DNA of 64,000 nucleotides from Shewanella sp. OPT22 (GCF_004168585.1 NZ_PGVH01000047.1:99568-163567); one strand, 5' to 3'. Positions 1 through 9,134 are shown, numbered from the stretch's first letter. The notes: generated from the sequence alone by a model not told the origin. Program-made: numbers and translations.

Positions 1-663
1 CTTTTCAAACTTTATAAACCAGAAAACGTATTGTACAGAAGACAACGCTACGTTATTGCGTCAGAAAAACTTGGTTTAAATGGGGAGGTATCACAATCAG
101 ATAGCTCTAGTTTTGGCGCATATTTTTTTGTTTACCCTAAAGGTAAAAGTCTTTCTCAGACTCTATCTGAAGAGATCTGTACTGGTGCGACTACTCTTGA
201 GCTTACAAGAGATGGAAAGATGGAAAAATTACCTGCAACTTTATATGAAAGTGTCTCTTGCGATGCAATAGATTCCATAACTTCTCTTAGAATAGCTGTG
301 GGTTGTTTTGGTTTTCCCGACATCAGAAAACCTAAAGAAGCACAATTATTGCTCAATGGTAATAATGATATCGTACCATTATGCTTTCGAAAAAAAATTG
401 AAATTAAAGATGGTTGTGTAAATGGTTATATGGGAGCAGATGTTCATGAATTTAAAGCAAACTTTAAAGTAAATACTGTGGTATTTCATATAGGTTTAAC
501 AACAGTACACTCAGGACATTATATTACGTTGGAAAACTTAGGTGGTGATAATTGGATAGTACATGACGATTCTGAGGTATATTCATATGTTGGCACCCTG
601 ACAAATTTTATTCATCAAAACCGTAAAGCGGTCCCATATATGTTTAATCTCGTTAAAGTTTAA
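1..663 (+). CDS. C-terminal part of a USP-type (ubiquitin-specific protease-like) cysteine peptidase, cut by the window edge
   Basis: The frame is open from base 1, so the real start lies outside the window; the TTG at 31 is only the first possible internal start. The C-terminal part carries a USP-family His box: HSGHYITLENLG followed by NWIVHDD, with the His 17 residues before the second Asp, the same spacing as H464/D481 of human USP7. The last ~60 residues match the end of the next gene closely (identical SGHYITLENLG core, then a PY-F-L-K ending), so the two are tandem paralogues. The Cys box would be upstream and cannot be checked. No signal peptide or membrane segment is visible in the part present. 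Substrate unknown: bacteria lack canonical ubiquitin, so it may act on host ubiquitin or a bacterial ubiquitin-like protein (inference). Confidence 0.7.
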   Translation, partial: LFKLYKPENVLYRRQRYVIASEKLGLNGEVSQSDSSSFGAYFFVYPKGKSLSQTLSEEICTGATTLELTRDGKMEKLPATLYESVSCDAIDSITSLRIAVGCFGFPDIRKPKEAQLLLNGNNDIVPLCFRKKIEIKDGCVNGYMGADVHEFKANFKVNTVVFHIGLTTVHSGHYITLENLGGDNWIVHDDSEVYSYVGTLTNFIHQNRKAVPYMFNLVKV

Positions 664-747
664 TTAACGAAGTTTAACTATAGATTCCTCTCTATCCTTA
701 TATGCTATCTTGGCTGAAATTATTAAATAAATAGTTACGGTACTATT

Positions 748-2004
748 TTGACAGAAAAAGTAATTTACACATTATCACAACCACTTAAACCGGTAGTCTA
801 CATACTGGCCGAAGACTTGGAAGATGGTGTTTCACTTTCTTTTGTTAATGAATCAAGCAAAGCTGAATATACCGTTGCAGCAACTCAAAGTTCTCCTGAA
901 GTTTCCTCTTTCGTAGATAGTACACAAGAGCCCCAAAGGTCAAATAGTTCAGTTAGCGTAGAGCAATGGAAAAAAACAAAAAGCGCTGAAGAGTTGAAGA
1001 AACTCACTCCTGGTTTTGACAATAGAGGTTGTCATTGCTTTGCTAATGCAGCCCTGAAACAACTAATACTGAACTCAAAAGGCTACGTAGCTGAGCATTA
1101 CAACGTCCCTGATTTTGCAAAAGACTTGGCTAAAGCATTTCAAGACTTAAACCAAAGTTTTTATGACTGCAGGGAAGGAAAGGGCGATCAAAAGACAGTA
1201 ACTGCCGCTCGTACTAAATTGATTAAAAGTATAGAAAACTTGTCTAGAACCCAAATTCCCGGGCTCGATGGAAACGAGGAGGTTGCACTCGAATACTTAA
1301 AAGAACAATTTAAATCATATGGAGGGCAGGAAGATGATGCTCACATATTTGCTGATGCGATTTGCCAGCTTTGTGGGTTAATTGAACCAGAAAACACCTT
1401 ACATATTCATCATGTTTATCCACTAGTGCAGAGTTGGCAAGGAAAAACACAAATAGAATCTGATGGCATTGATAATGGCTCATACTTTTCAATTGATCCT
1501 GATGGCGAGGATTTACCGACGATCTTGTCCTCTCAATTAGAGTCAACAGATGAAACTAAGGTCGATGTTTTAAATGATGCTGATGAAAAAATAACACTTG
1601 AAGCACGTCACAAACTTTCAAGTAATCGATGTGATGATTGCAAGTCACTTCAGTCCTTACGCATTCAGGCTAAAATATTTTTAGGTAAAGATTCAAGAAA
1701 AATCACTGGTGCCAAAGCGCTATTGACTGATAACGATGATCAAATTAACGTAATTTTAGGTGATAAAAATAGTGAGTTTAATTGTTTACAGTTTTCTATA
1801 CGTTCTGTTGTTTGTCACTCTGGGGGGAAAACAGTGAACAGTGGGCACTATATAACACTTGAAAACTTAGGTAATGGTGACTGGTTAGTACACTCAGACC
1901 ACCAGACGAGTACTTTTAAAGGAAATTTGCGTAAGTTTTTTGCAACATACCCAGATATGCTTCCTTACTTGTTTGACTTGAAAAAGTCTGAAGATAACCT
2001 TTGA
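748..2004 (+). CDS. USP-type deubiquitinase-like cysteine peptidase, apparently complete
   Basis: 418 aa with the USP motifs in order. Cys box at residues 89-101 (GFDNRGCHCFANA): predicted nucleophile C97, oxyanion-hole N92 five residues earlier as in N218/C223 of USP7. QDA-like box GGQEDDAHIFADAI at 192-205. Two CxxC pairs typical of the USP fingers (C206/C209 and C295/C298). His box SGHYITLENLG with H367, then D384, the 17-residue H-D spacing of USP7. Residues 1-85 are a non-catalytic leader with no signal peptide. Start is TTG; no ATG or GTG lies in frame after the upstream stop and the ribosome site is weak, so the start is uncertain. It follows its paralogue by 84 bp. Family assignment rests on motif order and spacing; role (host-directed effector, defence, or processing of a bacterial ubiquitin-like protein) is open. 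Confidence 0.8.
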   Translation: MTEKVIYTLSQPLKPVVYILAEDLEDGVSLSFVNESSKAEYTVAATQSSPEVSSFVDSTQEPQRSNSSVSVEQWKKTKSAEELKKLTPGFDNRGCHCFANAALKQLILNSKGYVAEHYNVPDFAKDLAKAFQDLNQSFYDCREGKGDQKTVTAARTKLIKSIENLSRTQIPGLDGNEEVALEYLKEQFKSYGGQEDDAHIFADAICQLCGLIEPENTLHIHHVYPLVQSWQGKTQIESDGIDNGSYFSIDPDGEDLPTILSSQLESTDETKVDVLNDADEKITLEARHKLSSNRCDDCKSLQSLRIQAKIFLGKDSRKITGAKALLTDNDDQINVILGDKNSEFNCLQFSIRSVVCHSGGKTVNSGHYITLENLGNGDWLVHSDHQTSTFKGNLRKFFATYPDMLPYLFDLKKSEDNL

Positions 2005-2078
2005 TCATATCGATGTTTTTTTCAATTAGTTTGCTGTAGAGTAAATACGTAAATTTACTCACTTATCTTGTTTGCCCC

Positions 2079-2926
<848 letters not shown>

Positions 2927-3186
2927 TTAATAATTCAGGAAAGTCGGGGGCTTTAGCGAATTTTACACAAATAAAATACGTTACCTTGACTTACCTTTAT
3001 AGCTGATAAGTTTCGATGATTGTAGCATATCTATGACACAAAATCGTGACATCAAATTTAAGAAAAAATTACTGTTTAATGGAAATCGATTTTCATCTAA
3101 GCTCGAATATAGCGTGTTGTTATTTCTATTAACAATATGCAGTAACTGTCTGTTAATACTGCTTAATATAGAGAGATGCTAAATTA

Positions 3187-4809
3187 ATGAAAATGCGAGA
3201 AACTCCATCAAAAGAAAAATATTTAGAAGAAAAAGCCAAATGGATAAGCTATAAACCCCCTTATTCAAGCTCACACATAAAATCTTGTGTTACGAGTGCA
3301 GTTATTCTGTTGGCATACACAAAAAATGCAAAAATGTCTAAGTATGAAGTGGAAAATTATTTACGCATAGATATCAGTAAGCGAGGCATAGCAACATTCA
3401 GAGTTCAGTATAAAGTCGGAGGAAAAACAGTCACAAAAAAATTAGGGCAGTATCCTGAAATGAATATACACGAAGCTCGAGAGAGAGCGACATCTATTGT
3501 TGATGGAGATGTTTCAACGGAGTCTGTTATCTATGCTATAGAGCTATATGAAAAGGACTTGGAGCGTAAAAGACAAAATGAGAAACTAAGAGACCGAACT
3601 GTACAAACATATTTGAGTAGAACCAAAAAGTTAAAAACTTATTTTTCTGATAAATCTGTTTTTAGTGAAATGCGAATAGTTGATATTGAAAATGGACTTG
3701 ATTTAATTATTCACAACGAACCATGCAATCATGCAAATGAGCTTTTCGCTGAATTGAGGCGCGTTTGGAAGTTTGCGGCATCAAAACTTTCTAATGGTGA
3801 CAATGTCGCATCAAAAGTATCTGAAGATTATGTTTCATCAAGAGTTGAGTCTGCAAAACCAACGCGACTTTATATCAATCTTGAGAGTGTCTCTGAGATT
3901 TATCATAACTTAGAATTTGCTACAAACATTCAACAAACAAATGCAATGCGATATATGATTTTAACAGGCGTTCGCCCGCAAAATGTGGTTAATCTTGAGT
4001 GGGGCTGGTTGGACTCTGAAGAAAACCCAACCAAAATTGTATATCCAGCTTCAGCTATGAAAGCAAAGAGATCTTTCACCCTTCCGCTCACAGAAGAAGT
4101 AAGAAAAATAATTCTAGCTCAGAGAGCTAAAAGGGAATTATTGGGTGATAGTGCTAATCAGAAATTCGTTTTCTTAAAACCAACAGATGCAAGCAAGGCA
4201 TTCCCACAACGATCATTAGACAAATTAATAAAGACTTGGAGCCCAGAAAACTGTGTGCTTGGGGAGATAGACAGAAACGGAGTGAAAGGAAAAAACGGAG
4301 CATTTAATACGTTATGCCGGAAGTTTGCGAAGTCCAACATCATTCATTTGCTTACCAGTTCGAAAAATCAGTCTCCGAAATCGTTGGCTGAAGCGATTCA
4401 TATTTCACAATTAGTCTTGCATCATAAATGTATCAATAATCCAGACTCAAATGCGGAACATTATCAGTTTAGTGAGGAATTATTCTCTGTTGAATCAAGG
4501 CAGATGCACGAAGCGTTATTGTTACACGAAAAAAGCATTCTGGAAGAAGTTGAGAAGATAAGAATGCGACCTAGATTAAAAACTGCTGGCGATAGAATTA
4601 AAGAACGGAATCAAATCGAAAGTGAGCAACGGAATCACTTGAGAGCTGAGATAAAATCTAAACTCGGGAAGGGTAACTATCGATACTTTTTGAAAAGCAC
4701 CATTCTAGACAGTAACGTTTTGGTGAGAGATCTTCTTTTAACGCCAGACGGTCGCAATTTGATTAAAAGGTATTTATCAGAGCTATCAGAAACTGGTGTA
4801 GTTTGTTGA
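3187..4809 (+). CDS. tyrosine recombinase (P4-type integrase, DUF4102 N-terminus) of the island
   Basis: 540 aa. The N-terminal part (about residues 55-100, with KRGIATFRVQYKVGGKTVT then a KKLGQYPEMNIHEAR segment) matches the DUF4102 arm-binding domain of P4-like integrases. A SAM-like core-binding domain follows, then the catalytic domain with Arg I in TGVRPQNVVNLEW, a Lys beta-hairpin (MKAKRSFTLPL), and the late region LHHK...NAEHYQF holding the His and the candidate nucleophile Tyr. The normal HxLR box reads NTLCRKFA, so the His and the usual Arg are replaced (a neighbouring Arg is present). A basic C-terminal tail of ~100 residues is longer than in most relatives. It lies beside attL and most likely drove insertion into yfhL; whether it is still active is unclear. 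Confidence 0.85.
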   Translation: MKMRETPSKEKYLEEKAKWISYKPPYSSSHIKSCVTSAVILLAYTKNAKMSKYEVENYLRIDISKRGIATFRVQYKVGGKTVTKKLGQYPEMNIHEARERATSIVDGDVSTESVIYAIELYEKDLERKRQNEKLRDRTVQTYLSRTKKLKTYFSDKSVFSEMRIVDIENGLDLIIHNEPCNHANELFAELRRVWKFAASKLSNGDNVASKVSEDYVSSRVESAKPTRLYINLESVSEIYHNLEFATNIQQTNAMRYMILTGVRPQNVVNLEWGWLDSEENPTKIVYPASAMKAKRSFTLPLTEEVRKIILAQRAKRELLGDSANQKFVFLKPTDASKAFPQRSLDKLIKTWSPENCVLGEIDRNGVKGKNGAFNTLCRKFAKSNIIHLLTSSKNQSPKSLAEAIHISQLVLHHKCINNPDSNAEHYQFSEELFSVESRQMHEALLLHEKSILEEVEKIRMRPRLKTAGDRIKERNQIESEQRNHLRAEIKSKLGKGNYRYFLKSTILDSNVLVRDLLLTPDGRNLIKRYLSELSETGVVC

Positions 4810-4823
4810 TATTATAGTTTTAA

Positions 4824-4852
4824 AAAAGCTTTCCCCTTTCGGGGAAAGTTTC
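4824..4852. terminator. bidirectional terminator between integrase and AlpA-like gene
   Basis: CTTTCCCC (4829-4836) pairs with GGGGAAAG (4841-4848) around a TTTC loop. It is flanked by A-run and T-rich sequence on the two sides and sits between convergent genes. Confidence 0.75.
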
Positions 4853-5038
4853 TTAAACAGATTGACACTCAGCAATAAATTCGTAAATTGACTGCCTGCA
4901 ATACAATACATTTTTATGTGACAATTTATAAGATTTAATGAATTTGCGATGTTTATGCTCATTAAGATAAACCCACAAAGTCTTTTTACTTACCGATAAA
5001 ATGTTACATACTTCTGTTGAAGTAATTAAATCTGTCAT
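4853..5038 (-). CDS. AlpA/excisionase-like small helix-turn-helix protein
   Basis: 61 aa. The N-terminal half (LITSTEVCNILSVSKKTLWVY) is a MerR/AlpA-type winged HTH as found in small regulators and recombination directionality factors of integrative elements, followed by a basic wing (KHRKFIKSYKL). It faces the integrase gene across a shared terminator. Likely role: excision factor or regulator of the integrase. The leader upstream holds two near-copies of GCTTTTGTCCT (5078 and 5096), a possible self-operator (inference). Confidence 0.7.
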   Translation of the reverse strand: MTDLITSTEVCNILSVSKKTLWVYLNEHKHRKFIKSYKLSHKNVLYCRQSIYEFIAECQSV

Positions 5039-5544
5039 TTTTTTCTCCGTTTTTATTGAACAACAATTAGCTAAAAAGCTTTTGTCCTTATGTGTGCTTT
5101 GTCCTAAAAAAACACACTATTGAAGTTCAAAAAAACGAAAAATTAAACACTGCAATTTAAAAGGTACTAGTATTCAGCACCTTAAATCAGCTGTGAATTA
5201 ATCTACGATCATGTTAACAGCAGTATATTCAAATCAGCAACGAAAATTGACGGCCAGTGCAGTCGTTTGATTTGTTTTTGAACGAAGATTGATTTGCTAT
5301 ACATATGGCTAATTATTCTTTAGTAAGTATCGTAACTGTTTTTAGTTCAGCTTTTGAGAGCATACCTTGATGACTATTTCTCCTCGAAAGAGACGGTTAA
5401 GTCAGTTTCAGCATGCATCTGTATCATAGTACCCATTTTCTTATAGTCGCAAAGCGTCCAACACGATTTAATACAGTTATCTCGTGTAAAAATAATAGCG
5501 TTTTTTACCTAAATGGATGGGATTTGACAGTCCTATCCTGTTCC
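5039..5544. other. AT-rich non-coding stretch upstream of the AlpA-like gene
   Basis: No convincing gene. Contains the paired GCTTTTGTCCT-like motifs near 5078-5106 and generally A/T-rich DNA. A 74-codon open frame starting at 5413 runs into the repeat array and has no recognisable protein features. Confidence 0.4.
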
Positions 5545-5604
5545 ATCCCAAATCCTATCCCAAATTCCGACCTAAATTTCCCCCAAATACCTACTCAAAT
5601 CCTC
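5545..5604. repeat. iteron-like array of five 11-12 bp repeats with inverted copies downstream
   Basis: Five units with a CCCAAAT-type core are spaced 12, 12, 11 and 12 bp apart, i.e. one per helical turn: cores begin near 5547, 5559, 5571, 5582 and 5594. CTACTCAAAT (5591-5600) is repeated as a perfect inverted copy ATTTGAGTAG at 5724-5733, and another TATTTGA lies near 5659. CAACCCAA/TTGGGTTG forms a hairpin around 5690-5722. The layout suggests a multi-site protein-binding region such as a replication origin or recombinase arm sites; the function is inference. Confidence 0.5.
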
Positions 5605-5758
5605 ATTCACGAATACGGGGCGCGTTTAAACGATTAGTATTGATTCGGGCGGGGTGTATTTGACTTTAAGATTCGAAGAGTAGGTGGGAGCAACCCAAAA
5701 AGCTCATTACTGAATTGGGTTGTATTTGAGTAGATTAACTATCTTTGCCAGCTTTCCT

Positions 5759-6046
5759 TTATGCCTTTCCCTTTTTCTTAAACAAAAGAAAATCGATAAA
5801 AATCGGCGCATAGAGTAATAAGTAGAGCAGTAAATATAAAACGCTATGCCCATACCGCTTTACATGCATTCCCATGTAAGCTGCATATCCGATTAAAAAC
5901 CAAGTGTAGGATAAGTTGCCTGCTACAAAAAACTTTGCTGCGAGTAGTTCATCTTCGAGCATCATATACTGATAACAACCAGTTAAGACACAAAAAACGC
6001 AAAGACCTAGCGCGATTAGCTGACAAAAAAATGATTTTAGTTTCAT
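5759..6046 (-). CDS. small integral membrane protein of unknown function
   Basis: 95 aa with about three hydrophobic segments (residues ~5-25, ~38-58 and ~67-88) and a basic C-terminus (FKKKGKA). No family recognised. No strong ribosome site was seen ahead of the ATG. It lies inside the island without close partners. A real gene is likely from its length and consistent membrane-protein composition, but not certain. Confidence 0.55.
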   Translation of the reverse strand: MKLKSFFCQLIALGLCVFCVLTGCYQYMMLEDELLAAKFFVAGNLSYTWFLIGYAAYMGMHVKRYGHSVLYLLLYLLLYAPIFIDFLLFKKKGKA

Positions 6047-6451
6047 TACTTTTCCATGTATTAATGTTTGAATCCTTTAATGAACTTAATGATTTAAAAG
6101 TGGAAAGCAATCTAAGATTAACAAAAAATGCCAACCAGCCTCAATTGTAGTAACTATGTGTTTTTAAATGACTTTTATCGTTACTAATAAAAATTTTCAA
6201 TTTATTTTCTAAAAAACACTCTTAAATACACAAAGTTTTCATCACCAATTCGTATTTATAGATACAGTTGAGCTGCACAAACTTTTTGCCCTACACCTAT
6301 TCTTAAAGGGCGCTTACTGGCGAGTCATTGACCTCAAAATGAGTAGCCACCTCGTAGCTAGCAATGAGTTGGGGGGTAAATTTGTAATGAAGCGTGAACC
6401 ATCACCTCGATCGTGACCGCTTTATGAACTGTTAAAGTAAGGCACAAATAT
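6047..6451. other. non-coding stretch, nothing recognised
   Basis: AT-rich spacer between the small membrane gene and the wHTH gene terminator. No ORF with protein-like composition and no repeat shared with the rest of the window was noticed. Confidence 0.4.
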
Positions 6452-6480
6452 GGAAGGGAGAGCCATTGGCTCTCCCTTCC
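6452..6480. terminator. perfect 13-bp inverted repeat, probable terminator
   Basis: GGAAGGGAGAGCC, loop ATT, then GGCTCTCCCTTCC: a perfect 13-bp stem just beyond the stop of the minus-strand wHTH gene. No strong T-run follows on either strand, so it may instead stabilise the mRNA 3' end. Confidence 0.55.
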
Positions 6481-6512
6481 TCACTTATAAATACTCAAGA
6501 CATTTGGTTGTT

Positions 6513-7478
6513 TCAAATAAGGCCTAAGACTTTACCCGCCTCCTCGAAACCATCTAGCCGAATTTGGATCACTCTATCTTGAGTTGATTTGGCCAACGCT
6601 TTTAATTCGTCGAGTTTCTTATGATATAAGTCTTTATCGACTTTATCTGCAGAGGTATCCGTTAGCCTTCTTTCACTGTTATAAAGCAACTCGAATAATT
6701 TAGAGCACTGCGCAGCTTTATAATTTAGCCTGGTTATCACTAGCTCTTTTTGCGCTACCGTAAAGTTGTTTGACGGCATTTCAATTAGCTGCTTATTGGC
6801 CTTTTCTATCTGAGTTAAAAAACGGTGACGATGGCTGTATAGTTCGACCCTCTGATACATGCCGTTATCAAGATTGATTTGCTGTAGGTATTTATCCAAT
6901 ATGGGTTTACGTACCTGTTGGCGCTGCTTATTTTTGCTGTTGCCCGTTTCCATCTCGACAGCAATCCATTGCTGTTTTTTCCGTACTAGGCCATCGACGA
7001 TTCTCTGGTCATTTCCTTTATGATCTAGGCATAACCGTAGCTCTCGTTCTGTCACCATCGAGTCAATTTGTTGTGACTTAATGAGATCAAGCATCACCAG
7101 CTGAGTACATAAATCATGGACTAGATTTCGTTCATTCACTTTGCTTAAGTCGGCCTTAAGTTGCAGCTCGGTACCAAGCAAGTATTCTGCTCGCCGGATG
7201 CCTTCAGACGTCAGAATAAAGAATTGATTATCTGTATTTCCGAACGTTGTTTGTGTCAGTAACAAACTGCGCTTTTTCATTTTATTAATGAGTTTATTGA
7301 CAGCTTCACGTGACAGCTCAAGCACGTCTTGAATGACCGTTTTTGAGCTTAAGCCAAAGCGCGCGGTGATCATAATAACCGACTGATCTCTAGCCTTACC
7401 GTTGTTATACGAATTGTCTAGAGCCGGAGGAATAAGATTATTCGTTGGCAATGCTTGAAAGGTCGATATTTTTCGCAT
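6513..7478 (-). CDS. winged-helix protein with replication-relaxation-like nuclease-fold domain
   Basis: 321 aa. Residues ~30-95 form a MarR/replication-relaxation type winged helix (ITARFGLSSKTVIQDVL, then REAVNKLINKMKKRSLL). The central part has a PD-(D/E)xK-like core: a D in RIVDGLVRKKQQW, then IAVEMETGNSKNK, the E-x-E...K pattern seen in Replic_Relax-type proteins of mobilisable elements. The C-terminal third is a charged helical tail. This protein class goes with plasmid or IME replication and mobilisation, which fits the structured non-coding region directly upstream. The leader has the island's shared upstream motif (7502-7519). Family link is inferred from motif layout only. Confidence 0.6.
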   Translation of the reverse strand: MRKISTFQALPTNNLIPPALDNSYNNGKARDQSVIMITARFGLSSKTVIQDVLELSREAVNKLINKMKKRSLLLTQTTFGNTDNQFFILTSEGIRRAEYLLGTELQLKADLSKVNERNLVHDLCTQLVMLDLIKSQQIDSMVTERELRLCLDHKGNDQRIVDGLVRKKQQWIAVEMETGNSKNKQRQQVRKPILDKYLQQINLDNGMYQRVELYSHRHRFLTQIEKANKQLIEMPSNNFTVAQKELVITRLNYKAAQCSKLFELLYNSERRLTDTSADKVDKDLYHKKLDELKALAKSTQDRVIQIRLDGFEEAGKVLGLI

Positions 7479-7501
7479 GCGATACTCTCTGATTTATTAA
7501 T

Positions 7502-7519
7502 ATGAAACTAAGTAGCGAT
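7502..7519 (-). promoter_or_regulatory. island upstream motif, copy 1 (wHTH gene)
   Basis: On the minus strand TCGCTACTTAGTTTCAT resembles the TCGnnnCTACGTAnTTCATG element before the genes ending at 9112, 10003 and 16278. A shared regulator or promoter class is inferred. Confidence 0.4.
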
Positions 7520-7858
7520 TGCAGATGCGAAAAATGCGTGTTGGGCAAAAAATAATTGATCAGTTAAAAGGTGTCACTAAATGCAATGCTGCTTGCATAT
7601 GGCTTACTTGAGGGTAAAAACTTTCCTATAAGCACAACCAAAATCACAATCACAAATTCACCTACTTCGTAAGCTCATGGCATGATGCCTTGCATAATGC
7701 TGATGCGTTGCACCGCTAAGCATGCTGCTTAACCTTTACTGTTCGTTGAACAGCTAAAAACTGCGTTTTTAATATGTTATTGCCCACACGTCAGTATTGA
7801 CGCTGCTTCGCCGCTATACTGACTTTCGTCACGTTGTTCCTTGTGTTCAATAACATGG

Positions 7859-8035
7859 GACTCAGCTACCGCTGATTAACCGCATTTTTCCAGCATTACG
7901 TCTGGGGAGGAAGGCAAAGACATTCCCCCTCCTTCATTTCAATTCTTTCAGAATTTCTGCAACTCACTGTGTACTCCGTACCGTCAGTTGTTTCGCACGC
8001 GAAATAAAAATGCGGTTAATCTGCGATGCTGAGTC
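7859..8035. repeat. long imperfect inverted repeat (arms ~31 bp)
   Basis: Arm 1 (7859-7889) starts GACTCAGC and ends GATTAACCGCATTTTT. Arm 2 (8006-8035) is its reverse complement apart from a ~7-bp diverged centre. The arms are ~116 bp apart, so folded DNA or RNA would carry a large terminal domain. Confidence 0.7.
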
Positions 8036-8338
8036 CTGCTTCGCTCGACCAAAAACTTTTTTTGGCCTCACTTCGCGAGCTGACATTTGCTTTCAGCAAA
8101 CCTTTTATTGCTGTTACTCATTCTGAGTAAAGCAGTTTAAGTTCTTTCAGAAGTCGATAGTCACCGGTATTTTGCATCATTTTTTGGTTTTGAAAATACG
8201 TTATCCCACTCATTTTTCTCCCTGATAATTCACGTGTTTTCATCATGATTTTATTGATAAAAAGCCTTGATATCGTGATTTCAATCATTAAGGTCATTAC
8301 AGGACTTATTAAAAAACATTGAACAAGGAAGCACGATT

Positions 8339-8596
8339 ATGAACGACAATAAACAACTAAACTCTGTAGTAAATATCGACGGTACACCTATGGCTGGTGA
8401 CTCAGGCGTTGATGTAAAAGGCAATCCATTTGGCGTAACAGAAATGTCCCATGACACCTGTACGATTGATGATTCTTCTGTCAGTGATTTGTTTTCATCA
8501 TGCGATTCATTCTCTGATTCAAGCACTGACTCGTTTTCAGACTCGTTCTCCGATTCGTTCTCTGATTCTGGCTGCGGCTTTGATGATGGTTTTTAA
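8339..8596 (+). CDS. small Ser/Asp-repeat protein
   Basis: 85 aa, good ribosome site (AAGGAAG) before the ATG at 8339. The N-terminal half (NSVVNIDGTPMAGDSG, then VKGNPFGVTEM) is ordinary sequence; the C-terminal half is low complexity with tandem DSFSDSFSDSFSDSG repeats ending in CGFDDGF, strongly acidic. No signal peptide. Function unknown; the leader-plus-simple-repeat layout could suit a structural, chaperone-like or peptide-precursor role, none of which is supported further. Confidence 0.6.
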   Translation: MNDNKQLNSVVNIDGTPMAGDSGVDVKGNPFGVTEMSHDTCTIDDSSVSDLFSSCDSFSDSSTDSFSDSFSDSFSDSGCGFDDGF

Positions 8597-8684
8597 CTTT
8601 ATCAGAGTAAGCTGAGCAAGGATGAACAGGTAGGCGTCATCTTCGGCTATCAATTGTGATACCGATAAAATTACGCAGTGAAAA

Positions 8685-8706
8685 AAGCGAGCCTTCAGGC
8701 TCGCTT
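8685..8706 (-). terminator. intrinsic terminator of the 8711-9112 gene
   Basis: AAGCGAGCC, loop, GGCTCGCTT, followed on the minus strand by six T residues. Confidence 0.85.
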
Positions 8707-8710
8707 AAAC

Positions 8711-9112
8711 TTACGCATTCTCAAGTAACTCCAGCCATCTAGACTCTGCGGCTGTAAAATAGCTTTTAGGGTCTAACAAGAAAATGTGTTCAAACTCAGT
8801 CGCAAATACACTGCAAAACTCGGTGATGGGCTCAATATACATCAACAGCAACGCATACATTTCGAATCCCATTAGATACTGAGAGTCAAACTCGTCGTAA
8901 AACTCGAGAATTGAGTTTGAAACGCTCACTCCCAAGACCTCACCAACGCAGTTACGATGCAAGTATATGTACTCTTCAAATGAGAGTTTGATGTCATCAC
9001 CATCGGCTGACACTAGGTTAGCGTAAAGTAAGATTGTTGAATCATCACTGCTCCATGGGCTTTTACTCTGCCTTTTGTATTTACGAATGAATTGAGATGG
9101 TTTGTCGCTCAT
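8711..9112 (-). CDS. unknown acidic island protein
   Basis: 133 aa, not recognised. Basic N-terminal ~20 residues (IRKYKRQSKS) are followed by an acidic, largely helical body (FEEYIYLHRN, then YDEFDSQYLMGFEMYALLLMY). Ribosome site TTAGGAG precedes the ATG and a strong terminator follows, so it is a monocistronic unit. Its leader has the best-spaced copy of the island motif. Its neighbours on the same strand are other small unknown proteins. Confidence 0.6.
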   Translation of the reverse strand: MSDKPSQFIRKYKRQSKSPWSSDDSTILLYANLVSADGDDIKLSFEEYIYLHRNCVGEVLGVSVSNSILEFYDEFDSQYLMGFEMYALLLMYIEPITEFCSVFATEFEHIFLLDPKSYFTAAESRWLELLENA

Positions 9113-9134
9113 AGTAACTCCTAAGTAATTATGT

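Larger units (their letters stand above)
7479..8338. other. 860-bp non-coding region rich in inverted repeats
   Basis: No credible ORF. It holds the long inverted repeat 7859-7889/8006-8035, a second palindrome GTCAGTAT...ATACTGAC near 7790-7833 with an inner GC-rich stem, and a hairpin TTACTCA-TTC-TGAGTAA at 8116-8132. Next to a replication-relaxation-like gene it could be an origin of replication or transfer, or encode a structured RNA (inference). Confidence 0.5.

Noticed and set aside
5545..5604. Possible CRISPR-like array
   Set aside because: Units are 11-12 bp and contiguous, with no spacers; not CRISPR.
5413..5637. 74-codon open frame on the plus strand
   Set aside because: It runs through the phased repeat array, has no ribosome site and no protein-like composition.
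7911..7945. GGGGAGGAAGG ... CCCCCTCCTTC as a hairpin
   Set aside because: The second half is the direct complement of the first, not the reverse complement, so it cannot form a normal stem.
8281..8526. 81-codon minus-strand frame
   Set aside because: Antisense shadow of the Ser/Asp-repeat gene, created by its repetitive codons.
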